A stretch of DNA of 64,000 bases from Populus alba (lineage: Eukaryota > Streptophyta > Magnoliopsida > Malpighiales > Salicaceae): contig NC_133300.1 in assembly GCF_005239225.2 (NCBI RefSeq), positions 16,025,875 to 16,089,874 of the forward strand, given 5' to 3'. The translations under genes were made by a program, and so were the position numbers. This document shows, piece after piece, positions 22,791 to 35,631 of this stretch (within the stretch, counting starts at the first letter, position 1; the number at the start of each line of letters is the position of its first letter). The notes below the pieces were generated by a model that saw only the letters and a program-made list of their open reading frames with translations, was not told the DNA's origin and did not search any database.

Positions 22791-25670
22791 TATGTTATTT
22801 ATTTTATTTGAATAAGGTCTCTCATCTTGTAAATTATTAATCCAGCCATTATTCTATTAGTCCATCCATATCGTTAGCCCTTTCCTCACAAATGCTATAA
22901 TTTTGGTTATTAATTTTGAAAATAACTAAACTAAAAATGAGAAAAAAAACATATGTATATTTCCTTTATATTTTATCTTAAGAAAGAAAAATGGAGACAT
23001 GAAACTTACGTTTATACTTAGATCTTTAAAGTTCACCCGTGGAGGGTCCAGTTTTAAAATGGTGTTCGCGACGAGAGTGGCTTCTAGGTAGGTTTGTCTT
23101 ATGACTGTTCTCATAACTTTTTTTCTACAAGTCATTCTACTATGCTCCTTGAGTAAACTGGAGTGGTCTAAATGCACTCAGTGGTGCGTACAATGTAATT
23201 AGTTATTGTGTCACCTGTTAAGACAAAGGTCGAAGCTATTTTTATGTGGCTAGAATAACTTTAGTGAGCAATTTCATGTAGTGAGCGATTTTGTTGAAGG
23301 AGATGGTGCTCCTGTAGTGGGGAGATCGTTACCTCTCCATTGTCTTGTCATTTTTAAGTTATCATCAATGAAAAGAACTAGGAAAGAAAAGGAACTTAAC
23401 TAGCTTTTGTTCAAGTTCCAACAGAAGGTGTCATTGACGAAGTTGGAAAAACTTCAAATTAAACCTAGATCTTTCCATGACTGGTGTAATGAATTTTGAA
23501 AATTTTTAAGTTGGGTTAGGCTTGTGGTTCATGAATTCCTACAAAAACAAGTTTTTCATGTGACAGAGAACTCAACTCTCTGATAACTAAGTTAACAACC
23601 ACACATGAGAAAACAAATGTATAACAACGAGAACAAGAACTTAAAAGAGTGTATTATGTGATTGTTCATGAGTGTGATTTTGAATTGTTTTTTGTGTGTT
23701 TATTACTTGATAATCTTAGATATTTATACATATCATGTCTCAAGAAATTAGCTCGTAAAAAGCGGAATAATATATATATTATGCTGTTAAGTCAGGTCTA
23801 AAAATATTCGCTCTCTTTTCTATGAGGTCTTTGGGCCCCATCATGTATAGAGAAAGATATATTTGAAAATGAAGCCAGGATACAGTGTATCTACATATAT
23901 ATTCTTTGAATGAAAAATTGAGTTGTGTTCCATTAGGAGTTGAAACCACCTAACTTGGCTTAGATGTAACAATGAATGATTATAGAAAAATCTGACCGTA
24001 AATTTCATTAATCGTCTTTAATGTGATGAATGTTCTTTGTAGCAGATGTGAAGTGATTTGAAAAAATATAAATATTGAGTTTTAGAAACATACATCTCGT
24101 GAAAATAATTATATAAACACTTATTGCACTAACCAATAGCTGGCAGTTCATACATTAAAAGAAAACACATGACCTTTCTAAAGTTTAGAGTGAAAATGTA
24201 CTTTTGTCCCTTTTTCTTTATATATTTTTACTTTTGTTCCTATAGTTTTAGCATTTTAAGTTTTGATTCCAAATTATATTTCAATATTCCGTATGTTTGA
24301 AAGAGAAGAAAGAAAGTCACTCAATATTAGGTGAGGAGAGAGAAAAGGATAGATTGGCCACAATTCAACAATAAAAAAAATATTTATTTTAAAGAAAGTT
24401 CAAAAATTAAAAAATGTTATATCTATTTTAATTAATAATAAAATAAAAGAATATAATATAAGTCATATGATTGAGTTGAATTGATTAGTGTCCATGAACA
24501 ACCAATCCATGATCGTAAAATTTAGATCAAAGCCTATATGTTTTTTTGCTTCGAAACTTTAACTTCAATTTAAAACCATTTAAAGTGGATTAGAATAGAT
24601 TTTGAAGTTGAAAATGGGTATATAAAAACTATTAGGATGGGTTTGAGGTTTTTATACTAAAAATTAGAAGTGATTATTTTCAATTTGATTAATTTTTACC
24701 TATAAAAATTACCAAGTCAAAATTTTGGACGGTAGCTCTCGATTTTCTAGCTAATGATTTTGAAGTTGAAAAATGATTGAAAATGGCATTTTGCATGCCC
24801 ATGAACGGTGGCTCTCTATTTTCTATCTATCAAAGCATCGCTAAAACATCGATTTTTTTTTTATTATGTTTTATATGAAGTTTATTATATTTTATTTATG
24901 ATTTTGATTTTTATTAGTTTCTAAAAATGATCTCTATGTTTATTTTATATTAATTTATGATATTATTTTTGATATATTTTTTTAAAACACCTCAAAAACA
25001 TTATAGATGGTTTCCCCGCCACAACCAACAACTTTTTTCAGGAAAAGCTACAAGTGCCTAGAACTTTAATCCCTTCTCTATGCTTCTTGACAACCTATTA
25101 AAAAAGGTTCAAGATTAGCCATTTCGAATGAGAAAAAAAGAAAACAATCATAAATAACAAATCGAAGATGGAAGAATAAATTACCGTATTTGGACGCAAC
25201 GAAACCGAAAAAAACCAAGGTAAAGTCTAGACAAGAGCGCGCGCATAAAACTATTTATTGATGAGCTTGTTTGTGTCAGCATAAAAAAATATCAAAGTAA
25301 TCCAGGCAAACTTTTGCAGATTACGAAGAATCTAAGTCCGACAAAAAAGCTTTCAATCAAAGTGTATATTTGATATAGATTCAGTTTAGTAATAATTGTT
25401 TTTTAATATTTTATTTTTATTTTTTAAAATTTATTTTTAACATCATATAAAAACAGTATAAAAGATTGAAAAATTACAGTAAACCATATAACTTTTTGAA
25501 AGATTTTATACACGAAACCCTTGCTTAATGACCGTGTAAAATTAATACACTTGAACAGTACTTTTGCTACAGTTTTTTGGATAGTTTCAAACTCATTTAA
25601 AGTATTTTTAGTTGGATGTTCATATAGGTGAAAACAAAAGGATTACTGTTTTCCACCACGCTTGTTTTGG
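22791..25670. other. Non-coding, repeat fragments only
   Basis: This stretch includes the second copy of the 90-bp repeat (23090-23180) and a segment at 24520-24830 related to 27510-27720. No credible ORF or RNA gene is visible. Confidence 0.4.
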
Positions 25671-26560
25671 GACCCCTTATATCTGAAAATGTCTTCAACA
25701 CGCAATAGCTATTGAATCCCACAAAGCATATTCTCCTTCTCCTTCATTTTTTAATATTTTGATCTCCATATCAATTCAACATTACATAAGACTTTTTTTG
25801 AATAAGGGGCTATTCACACAAAAGAATAAAAAGCCATAAACACATGTACAGCAGACATCCATCAATGCAAGAAATGCCCGTTTTCAAGAACTCTAAGCAA
25901 CTCCAGAATCATTATAAGAAGCACAATTGTACTGTCCGGTTGTTCGAATAGTTAAAATACAGTTTCTTCTACTAAAATACTATTTTTACATATCTACATA
26001 CAAAAGCCAACGTCTCTTTATCTATGGTTGGCTTTTGTGGCACCGTTTGGCATTGCGTTCCAAATGGTGTTTTGTCCAAATTTAAATTTTTTTTTTATTA
26101 AAATTGAGTGACGTTTGTACTTTTTGGATCGTTTTGATATGCTGATATCAAAAATGATTTTTAAAAAATAAAAAAACATCATTTACATGTATTTCGGCGC
26201 GAAAAGCTATTTGAAATGCAACCGCTACCACACCGCCAAACATGCTCTATGTCTCTCTTTAAAGACACAACAACAAGAAGAAAAGAAGCTTGCAAACCTA
26301 AAAATTTTAACATTATTATATAAAACTGAAAACTGAAAATATTAATATAAATAAATTTTGATTTTAAAAATGTAAAATTTAAACCTTAAATTATATCTTC
26401 AAACTTTCATGTTACTTCATTAATTTTATAAATTACTCATATTAATTATACAATAAATAACATGATTATATTATATAAAAAGTAATTAAACTGGTTATAT
26501 AATTATATTAAAATTAGTTTAATATAAAATAATTACTACTACATTTTTAAGCATCATGGT
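25671..26560. repeat. Dispersed block shared with 43620-44040 and 45180-45570
   Basis: Shared phrases include 'ctactaaaatactattttta', 'ctttatctatggttggcttt' and 'aacattattatataaa'. The copy here carries a MITE at 26040-26245 that the 45180 copy lacks. Confidence 0.6.
26040..26245. mobile_element. MITE, long-TIR family with 'gtttgg' termini
   Basis: The left end reads 'gcaccgtttggcattgcg'. The right end, reverse-complemented, reads 'gcatgtttggcggtgtgg'. The interior has the family-typical 'atcgttttgatatgctgata' followed by 'tcaaaaatgatttttaaaaa'. It is about 206 bp with no coding. The paralogous block at 45215-45330 runs through without it. Related copies lie at 33491-33696 and, more decayed, at 28070-28265. 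Confidence 0.75.
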
Positions 26561-26567
26561 ATGAGAT

Positions 26568-27270
26568 GAGATATTGGTAATGGGAGACGAATTGGTGTTT
26601 GAGATTGGGAATAAATCAAAGTTGAACTGTTTGTCATAAAAAATATTAAAGTTTGAGATTCTAAACTCAATTTAATATGATTTTTTTTTTGTTTTTCGTT
26701 AATTAGTTCCAGTTAATAGGTTGGTGGTTAAGTTTATTTTAAAAAAAAAATCAATGGGAATTTATAATATTTAATATAAGAGTTTAATAGTTAACAGTTT
26801 GAAAATTCATTAAAAAAATACTTGTCAATTGTGATGTGTGGGGCCAATCCCTGCTCTTGACAGGAAGGTGCCTCTGCTGCCCAATGCGCGTGCGATATCC
26901 CTTTCATTTGTCTTTTCACTTTTTTCTCCACTGAAACTCCATCTTCTTTACAGTGTAAGAAAAAGATCCGTAAGAAAATCCAGGAAACTTACCAGTACGA
27001 GTTCTTGACCTAAAGAAACCGGAAATAAATTCGAAGTCATTGGAATAAAAAATATTGGGCTTGGCTGGATATTGTGCCTCTTTAGCCAACACTTACCACA
27101 CGGTTGGTTCCAGCTTGAAATTGCTAAGTGGTAGATTTAATTGCCAAATTTCTTGATCTTACCTTCTGTTTCATGTTTGAGCACAGGAGCAGGGCGCCGT
27201 AAGAAAATCCAGGAAACTTACCAGTACGAGTTCTTGACCTAAAGTAACCGGAAAAAATTCGAAGTCATTG
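26568..27270 (+). promoter_or_regulatory. Orphan copy of TNL upstream region (no gene behind it)
   Basis: The sequence from 26825 ('tcaattgtgatgtgtgg', 'cctgctcttgacaggaaggt') through 27270 matches the 5' flank of locus E (45815-46310). It includes 'gtaagaaaatccaggaaact' and 'cagtacgagttcttgacc'. The latter part is present twice, at 26968 and 27197. It contains TTGACC/TTGACA cores that resemble W-boxes. No TIR exon follows. Confidence 0.6.
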
Positions 27271-27329
27271 GAATAAAAAGAAAGAAAAGGGCTTTCGAAG
27301 TTGGTTACTAAGATACTAGAAGAATAAAC

Positions 27330-27850
27330 AAATATTGGGTTTGCACTTAGTGTTCAAGCTATGGTGGCTAGCTACATTATCCTAGAGGTTGGATTCAGTT
27401 TTGCTATACAAGCACTAGTATATTAAAAATTAATAATAAAAACATTATTATTATTATTAGAATTAATAAAGAAATAAAAGACCATGATGTTTTACTATAC
27501 ATAGATCGAAGCCTAGATCATATTTTTTTTTTTCCAGAACATTGATTTCAATTTAAGACCGATTAAATTGGATTGTAATAGATTTTGAACTTAGAAGTAG
27601 GTCTCCAGAAGATATTAGGAGGAGTTTGAGGATTTGTTTTTACTGAAGAAAAAAGGTGTTAGGATGCACATGGATGGTGGCCCTTGATTTTCTGACTATC
27701 GAAGCATTGTCGAGAAAACATAGCACCACATGTTCTTCCAATAAATAACGTGTCCTGTTCTACTTCTTGTTGTGGATATCGGATTAAAAGTTACTTTTCA
27801 ATGGAAAAAAAAAAGAGGTGTGAGCACTGTCAACTTTTTTTTAAGTTGAC
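27330..27850. repeat. Repeat fragments shared with 39330-39500 and 40230-40470
   Basis: Residues 27345-27420 carry 'ttcaagctatggtggctagc' and 'gaggttggattcagtttt', also found at 28812, 30398 and 39358. Residues 27640-27850 ('cacatgttcttccaataaat', 'gtgtgagcactgtcaact') recur at 40230-40470. Confidence 0.6.
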
Positions 27851-28069
27851 GCATGTTTTTAATCAAAGCAATCAGAATTATATACAATAAAAAAATGTGA
27901 AAATGCAAATCAAAGAATAAATCTAGAAACTAAGTGATAAATATGGTTCAAAATATATGATTTCATGTAGCCAAAAAAAAATTAACAATTTAAGTTCTAT
28001 CAACATAAAATAATTTCCTAGTGTCCTTTTTTTTTTAATTAATTGTCAACCAAAAATATGTTTTTGTTT

Positions 28070-28265
28070 GATATTGTGTTTCACCTTATGTTTTGAATAC
28101 ATTTTAAAAATATGTTTGTTTTATAAAAATATCAAATTAATATTTTTTTGAGTGTTTTTTGATATGCTTATATAAAAAAAATCTAAAAAGATATTTTTAT
28201 GCATTTAAAAAAAACCACTTTCAAAAAGAACTTTGTACCACAATATTAAAAGCATACTAAATATC
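28070..28265. mobile_element. Degenerate MITE of the same family as 26040-26245
   Basis: It keeps 'gtttttttgatatgcttata'-type interior and 'aaaaccactttcaaaaagaa' near the right end. The termini are decayed. Confidence 0.45.
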
Positions 28266-28630
28266 CAATAAACCCCAAAGATTTGAAATAACCATAAAAA
28301 AAAACATATTCTCAATTAAATCTTCTTTATCCTATTATTTGTGATTTTTTTAAATTTATTTATTTATCAGAATGTTTATTTTTTGAAGAAAAAAAAGTTA
28401 TGAGAGTCATAAAAAAAATTAATTAAAAAAATAATTAATGGTTTTATAATTATGCCATGAATGTATATTTTTTATGTAATCATGCAGTAATAAAAAGGTT
28501 GTGCAGAAAGACAAAAATCAAAATTTATTCTAGAGCCAACGGAAATAAAGGTCGCGAAGAGGGTGACGCCGCTGATGGTTGGTTCTCTTCCTCCTTGTGA
28601 GTTTTTGTGGACACGTTCGGCCTCGGAAAT

Positions 28631-29786
28631 TAAAGTTGAGGCAGGTAATTGATGGTACTGCAATTGTGAGGAACATTCGGTAGAAGAAATATTGGATTTT
28701 CTCTTGGAGTCTTCGTCTATGCTATCTTAATTATGGGTAGAAAGTGTCGGGAGATGAGTGGCTGGGATTCATTAATGGATAGCGGCGTTAAGAATTTTCA
28801 TTATTGGATGTTCAAGCTATGGTGGCTACATTATCCTAGAGGTTGGATTCAGTTTTGTTATACAACCACTAATATATTTAAAATTAAAAAAAATAGTAAT
28901 AAAAAAATAAGAATAAAAATAAAAAATAAGGACTAAATTGAAAAGAAATAACACTTATACAAAAGGGCAAAAGGAAACAAAAATATAAATTGAGGAACAA
29001 ATTAAAAATAATAAAATAAAATAAACTTGGATTGAAGGATGAAATTGAAAAAAAATTATTATAAAAGAGTCAACTAAAAAAACTAGAAATAAAAAAAGGA
29101 TCAAATTAAAAAGTATAATATATTATAAATTGAAATTGAAGGACTAAATTAAAAAAAAATACAACTTTTATTAAAGGTTCAATGATGAAAATAAAAAATC
29201 AAAAGAAGAAAGACCAAAACAAAAATACAAAAAACAAAAAAACCAATATGCAATTTTTTGGGGGAGCAATAAAAAGAAAAGACCTACTAACAACAAAGCT
29301 ATAATTATTGAATCGTTGACGTGAGGGAAAGGGGTGATTGTAGAGTGGTTGTTGGGGCTGCTAGTATAGGAGGTGGATGTTGCTTCTGATATGGCTATTT
29401 GGGTTGGTGTGAAGGAGTGGAGTTGTTGCAACGATGACAGAGGAGCTGGTTCATTGGTTAAGGTTTTTGACAAGGTGAGGGCGATCAAGAATTGAGGTTT
29501 TTGTATTGATAGAAATGCAGAAAAACTCCAATCTTGAAAGAAAAAAATGGCATCATCAAGGGAAGTGTTATTGAAAACTATGGCGGCGGCAAATTGTATA
29601 TCTTATTGCTTACCAGTTTTTAATTAGAAACTTATAAATCTATGGAAAATTGGAAGGTGCACCGGAAAAGTTGGAAATATCTGTAAAACTCAAAGCTTAC
29701 GAGGACATAAATTTTAAAGAATTTGATTATTTCAATTAGGCCTTTCTATAAAAGTAGTGTTGGCACCTCAAGAATAATCCTACTGA
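28631..29786. repeat. Direct duplication, copy 1 (copy 2 at 30192-31606)
   Basis: Both copies run from 'taaagttgaggcagg' to 'ggcacctcaagaataatcc'. They share 'gtcttcgtctatgctat', a middle rich in 'ggactaaattgaaaagaaa', and a - strand ORF of 104-105 codons (29488-29171; 31331-31017) starting 'MIALTLS-TLTNE-APLSS'. The paired ORFs keep length, but the C-terminus is very hydrophobic and AT-driven. I do not recognise them as genes. Confidence 0.7.
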
Positions 29787-30191
29787 TTTGTGTAGCAGAA
29801 TGCTTAAAGAGATTCGTATCAATATTTCAAAAGGTTGGATTGGGAAAGCGATTTCAGAACATTCAGAAATTTGAATTTTTTTTTAAAAAATATTTTTTTA
29901 TATTTTTAAATTATTTTAACATTCTTCTATCAAAATTATTTTTTCAAAAATTAATAAAAAATATATTTTAATATATATAAAAATTATAATTTAAACAAAT
30001 AACTGCTATTATATATCCAAGCGCCTTGATAAAAGGTTTGAGATGAGAAATTGAGAATGGGAGAAGAATTGGTATTTGGGATCGGAGAGGAATCAAAGTT
30101 GGGTTGTATGCGATAAAAATATTAAAGTTGGAGATCCTAAACTCAATTTAATATGAATTTTTTTTTCGTTTTTCGTTAATTAGTTCCAGTT
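29787..30191. repeat. Spacer with MITE-like and TNL-upstream-like repeats
   Basis: Residues 29850-30015 resemble a decayed MITE of the family at 33491. Residues 30033-30190 match the block upstream of the TNL promoter copies. Confidence 0.5.
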
Positions 30192-31606
30192 TAAAGTTGA
30201 GGCAGGTTATTGACGGTACTGCAATTGTGAGGAACGTTCCGTAGAAGAAATATTGGATTATCTCTTGGAGTCTTCGTCTATGCTATGTTAATTATGGGTA
30301 GAAAGTGTCGGGAGATGAGTGGATGGGATTCATTAATGGATAGCGACGTTAAGAATTTTCATTATTGGACGGAGAACCATTTTTATGAGTTTGCATTTGG
30401 TGTTCAAGCTATGGTGGCTACATTATCCTAGAGGTTGAATTCAGTTTTGTTATACAAGCACTAATATATTTAAAATTAAAAAATAGTAATAAAAAAATAA
30501 GAATAAAAAATAAAATAAAAAATAAATTAAAGTGTAACTAAATTTTTTCAATTGAAGGGTTAACTGAAAAGAAAAATAATTTGAATAAAAACAAAAATAA
30601 AAAAAATAATAAGAATAAAATTTTAAAAAATAACATATCATAAACTTGGATTGAATGGTGAGATTAAAAGCCAATAAAACTTTTATAAAAGAGTTAAAGG
30701 GAAAAAAAATCCAAAGAATATAGACCAAATAAAAAAAGGAATATGTGAAAATTCAAAATCGAAGGACTAAATTGAAAAGAAATAACACTTATACAAAAGG
30801 GCAAAAGGAAACAAAAATATAAATTGAGGACCAATAAAAACAATAAAATAAAATAAACTTGGATTGAAGGGTGAAATTGAAAAAAAAACTCTTCCTAAAA
30901 GGGTCAACTAAAAAAACTAGAAATAAAAAAAATAAAGACCAAATTAAAAAGTATAATATATTATAAATTAGAATTGAAAGACTAAATTAAAAAGAAATAA
31001 AACTTGTATTGAAGGTTTAATGATGAAAATAAAAAATCAAAAGAAGAAGGACCAAAATAAAAATACAAAAAACAAAAAAAAAACCAATATGCAATTTTGG
31101 GGGAGCAATAAAAAGAAAAAGCCTACCAACAACAAACCTATAATTATTGAGTTGTTGACGAGAGGGAAAGAGGTCATTGTAGAGTGGTTGTTGGGGCTGC
31201 TGGTATGAGTTGTGGATGTTGTGGTGGTTTGATATGGCTATTTGGGTTGGTGTGAAGGAGCGGAGTTGTTGCAACGATGACAGAGGGGCTAGTTCATTGG
31301 TTAAGGTTTCTGACAAGGTGAGGGCGATCAAGAATTAAGGTTTTTGTATTGATAGAAATGCAAAAAAACTCCAATCTTGAAAGCAAAAAATGACATCACT
31401 AGTAGGAAGAGAAGTGTTATTGAAAGCTATGGCGGCGGCAACACTAAATTGCATGATCTTGTGTGTCAAATTCCTTACCAGTTTTTGACCGGAAACTTAT
31501 AAATTTATGGAAAATTGAAAGGTGCATGAGGATATAAGTTTTAAAGAATTTGATTATTTCAATAAGGTCTTTCTATAAAAGTAGTGTTGGCACCTCAAGA
31601 ATAATC
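30192..31606. repeat. Direct duplication, copy 2 (copy 1 at 28631-29786)
   Basis: This copy is about 260 bp longer than copy 1 because the AT-rich 'aattgaaggactaaattgaa' middle has expanded. The outer edges match those of copy 1. Confidence 0.7.
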
Positions 31607-32408
31607 CCTTCTGTTTCACGGGGGGCGGGCCTCTGCAATTCATATATTTTTTTTACTGGGTAATTAAGTAGGAGAAAGGGTTATATCTTTTATTTAAAAG
31701 AGGTGGGCCTTAAATTAAGTTTGATTTTACTTTTTATTTTCTTTGAATTTATTCTTGACCTACATGGAAAGAAAATAATATAAAAATATTATTTTGTAAA
31801 ATAAAAAACAGAACTACTCATTTACCCTAATATAAATCTTGCAGCCGATCAAAAATAAAAATAAAAACACAAATTATGAGCAAAATTTTTCTACAAAAAG
31901 ATTGAAGCAGAGCCACCAATTAATTTATCTTTTATCAAACAAAATAAGATAACTTAAATTTAAAATATATTTTTGTTTTGTTTTGAGATGTTTGTTAATA
32001 ATTTGATGAGAATTTTTTTATAATTCTACTATTTTTTGTCCTTTTTTTCTCAGATTTGCTAATTCTATCAATTGTTTTTTGAATTCTTGTTATAATGATT
32101 TTTCTAATTAATTAGATATATTTTATTTGTTTGTTTTGATTATGTTTGGATTGTTTTATGTTGTTTTTAGCAGAGCCACTAAAATTATCAATTTTTTCTT
32201 ATGATATATGTTTTGATTTTACGTTGAACCATAAACAAAATAAGAAGAATTGATATGATAATCAATAATTTCTATTTTATGAAATAACGATGAGCACAAT
32301 TAAAATAAATATGTAAGAATCATTCTTTATTATTTTTTTTTATTTATTTTAAAGTTTATCAAACATAAATAATGCTTCGCTTTATTTATGATATGTGATG
32401 TGTATGAT
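31607..32408. other. No recognisable gene
   Basis: AT-rich sequence with a short G run at 31620-31630. Nothing coding. Confidence 0.4.
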
Positions 32409-32474
32409 GGTTTGGGAAAGCGGTTTCAGGTTCGTTTGGAAATTTAATTTTTTTATATTTTTAAATGATTTTGA
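32409..32474. mobile_element. MITE fragment abutting a truncated TIR exon
   Basis: The stretch 'ggtttgggaaagcggtttca' followed by 'tatttttaaatgattttgat' is one end of a MITE of the family at 33491. It runs straight into TIR coding sequence at about 32475-32480. Confidence 0.5.
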
Positions 32475-33490
32475 TATTCTAATCTGAAACAGAGAGGCAT
32501 CGATGTATACATGGATGATAGGGAGCTTGAGAGAGGAAAGAGCATAGAACCTGCTCTCTGGAAGGCCATCGAAGAATCAAGGTTTTCTGTCATTATATTT
32601 GCAAGAGATTACGCATCTTCACCATGGTGCTTGGATGAACTTGTCAAGATTGTTCAGAGCATGAAAGAGATGGGGCAAACTGTTCTGCCAGTTTTTTATG
32701 ATGTGGATCCCTCAGAGGTAGCCGAGGGGAGAGGGAAATATGAGAAAGCCTTCGTTGAGCATGAACAAAATTTCAAGGAAAACTTGGAGAAGGTACGGAA
32801 CTGGAAAGATTGTCTCTCTACGGTGGCCAAGCTATCTGGCTGGGACGTACGGAATAGGTAAATCGTCTATCTACTTCTTATTCTCAAATCTGCCCTGTAT
32901 TGTTTCATTGATGAACAAGCATGATAGTAAATGTGTATTTTTTTCATATGCATGCTTTTTTATTTTTATTTATTTATGATATTTTGAACTGATGTGATCA
33001 AGCATTTCTAATCTTTATATAAAACTTCTTTCTATTCTTAGCTTTTTCTTTATATTTTGAAAATAAAATAAATATTAAAAAAAAAATTAAAATGTATAAA
33101 ACTGTTGAAAAACAAATCTAGCATGAACAAATAAAAAGTTAGCTTAAGAAAATAAAATTTGTGAAGAAATGACAACATATTCATCATAAGAAATAAAAAA
33201 TTGACTAAATTTTTTGAATATATTGGTTTTAACTTTTCAAAATAAAATAAAAATATTTTCCATCATGAATTAATTAAAAAAATTCCAACTATTTATAAAT
33301 AAAAGAGAAATATATATATATATATATATATTGTGAATATTTTTATTTTTATGTTTTTCTTTTTAATTTGGAATTAAATTTTGATAGGTGCCTTTTTGTT
33401 AAAAAAGCATAAAATTAATGTAAAAACAATTTCAAACTAGTATAGGCAGGTAAAAAAACTTTCCAAACTAGCATTGTTTCACGAGTTGTA

Positions 33491-33696
33491 GAGTCCGTTT
33501 GGGAATGTGGTTTGCCGTGTTTTTTTAAATTTTTAATTTTTTTAAATTATTTTTTATATATATTTTCATATCGTTTTGATATGCTGATATCAAAAATAAT
33601 TTTTTAAAAAATAATAAAAAAATATATTATTTTGATGTATTTCTAAACAAAAAAACACTTTAAATCATAATTCCTATCATGATCGCAAACAGACCC
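33491..33696. mobile_element. MITE in intron 1 of pseudogene D
   Basis: The left terminus is 'gagtccgtttggg'; the right, reverse-complemented, is 'gggtctgtttgcg' (10 of 13 match). Both sides carry 'gta' as a possible 3-bp target duplication (33488-33490 and 33697-33699). The interior 'atcgttttgatatgctgata' is family-typical. The equivalent point in introns of B (near 4565) and E is uninterrupted. Confidence 0.75.
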
Positions 33697-34444
33697 GTAA
33701 AATTCTCACTTATGCAACTTGAGACATGCAAGTCTTACATGTCAAAAAAATCTACCTTTCTTTATTTATTGGCCCATTTATTCATCTGGTTTCTCAATTT
33801 GTATATTTAGTTAACTTTAGTTTTATTATTATGATTATTTCATCCATTAATTTGCAAAAAAAAAAAAAAAATAATATTAACATGTGTGATATTTATGCAT
33901 CTCAAGGTGCGTGGATTGGATTTGGGCATCCACTTAAACTATGTTAGTCTAAGAAATGTTTTTTAGGTAGCATATAGGAAAAAACTCGAAAATTAATAAA
34001 TTTAAAGTTGTTTTTTAAAAGTTTACTATGCAAGATAATTGAAATTTTTGTTAAAAATAATTATAAAAATAACTTAGTGGTTGATAAAAAAATATGATAG
34101 AACTCCATTTTCCTTTTGGTATGTCAAAGCCAAACTTAATGAAGAGTTTTTGTTCTTATATGCATGCTTCTTTAGTAACTGTGTGATTCTATAGGCAATA
34201 ACATAGATATTGTACGGACCATTCTTAGCATCAATACAATCTTAATTCCTTCTTTAGTTTATTCTTTCCTTTTCTCTTTGTTATTGAAGCTATCTATTGT
34301 CAAAGCCCTATCTTTCTCAAAGATTGATGTATTAATTTCCGGCTAACAGCCATACATTTTCGAGCTACATCTTTATTTTCCCATTATCACTATCTGATTT
34401 GATTTGCACACTACATGATTAATGTTTTGCACCCTCCTATGCAC

Positions 34445-35534
34445 GAAAGAATCGGAATCAATTAATATAATTGTTGAATACATATCCTACAAACTAAGCC
34501 TCATTATGCTAGTTAGCAAAACATTAGTGGGAATAGATTCTCGTCTAGAGATATTAAATGGTTTTATAGGTGAAGAAGTTAGCGAAGCAATCTTCATAGG
34601 GATTTGTGGGATGGGTGGCATAGGTAAGACGACTTTTGCAAGGGTAGTATATGATAGCTTTCGTTGGCAATTTAAAGGCAGCTGCTTCTTAGCAAATGTC
34701 AGAGAAGTTTTTTCTGAGAAAGATGGACCACGTCGTTTGCAGGAACAACTTCTTTCTGAAATCTTAATGGAACGTGCTAATATATGTGATTCTTCTAAAG
34801 GAATTGAAATGATAAAGCGGAGGTTACAATGTAGAAAGATTATTGTTGTTTTTGATGATGTAGATGACCATAAACAACTAGAATCCCTGGCTGCGGAGAG
34901 TAAATGGTTTGGTCCAGGGAGCAGAATTATCATAACAAGCAGAGATAAACAAGTGTTGACTAGAAATGGTGTTGCTAGAATTTATGAGGCTAAGAAATTG
35001 AATGATGAAGATGCTCTTACATTGTTTAGCCAAAAAGCTTTCAAAAATGACCAACCTGCTAAAGATTTCGTGGAACTATCCAAGCAAGTTGTGGGCTATG
35101 CTAATGGCCTTCCACTGGCTCTTGAAGTTATAGGTTCGTTTATGCATGGAAGAAGTATCCTTGAATGGGGAAGTGCGATTAATAGACTAAATGATATTCC
35201 TGATCGTGAAATTATTGATGTGCTTCGCATTAGTTTTGATGGCCTCCATGAATTAGAGAATAAAATATTTTTAGACATTGCTTGTTTCCTTAAGGGATTT
35301 AAAAGAGATCGAATAATAAGGATACTTGACAACTGTGGATTCCATGCACATATTGGAACACAAGTTCTTATTGAGAAATCACTCATAAGTGTCTCTCGGG
35401 ATCAAATCTGGATGCATAATTTATTACAGATAATGGGTAAGGAAATTGTTCATTGTGAATCCCCTGAAGAGCCTGGAAGGCGCAGTAGATTGTGGACATA
35501 CGAGGATGTCTGCCTTGCACTGATGGACAACACA
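34445..35534 (+). pseudogene. Pseudogene D: open NB-ARC exon
   Basis: The frame is open from an ATG at 34422 (within the old intron, 'MFCTLLCTKESES') through the whole NB-ARC domain. P-loop 'GMGGIGKTT' (34608-34634), RNBS-A, kinase-2 'IIVVFDDVDD', '[11 protein letters not shown]', GLPL, '[11 protein letters not shown]' and Met-His-Asn ('WMHNLL') are all present. The kinase-2 motif has Phe where B and E have Leu before the first Asp. The normal acceptor is destroyed, so this exon can be used only through another splice site or the upstream ATG. Confidence 0.85.
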
Positions 35535-35631
35535 GTGAGGAGCTGATAAGATTTCATGAAGTTTATTTTAATTTACGCTTCATCTCTACTTTGTATTTGT
35601 TTTTTACTTGTATTCCCCTTTTGGTTGACAG

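Noticed and set aside
26001..26038. Short hairpin 'caaaagccaac...gttggcttttg' as a miRNA precursor
   Set aside because: The stem is only about 11 bp, and the related copies at 43700 and 45260 do not keep it.
28472..28663. 63-codon - strand ORF containing 'GGREPTISGVTLFATF'
   Set aside because: A piece of it recurs near 21965-22015 within repeats. It is too short and too fragmentary to call a gene.
35096..35386. - strand ORFs of 60-148 codons opposite the NB-ARC and LRR exons
   Set aside because: They mirror conserved + strand coding sequence and recur at the same place in each paralogue for that reason.
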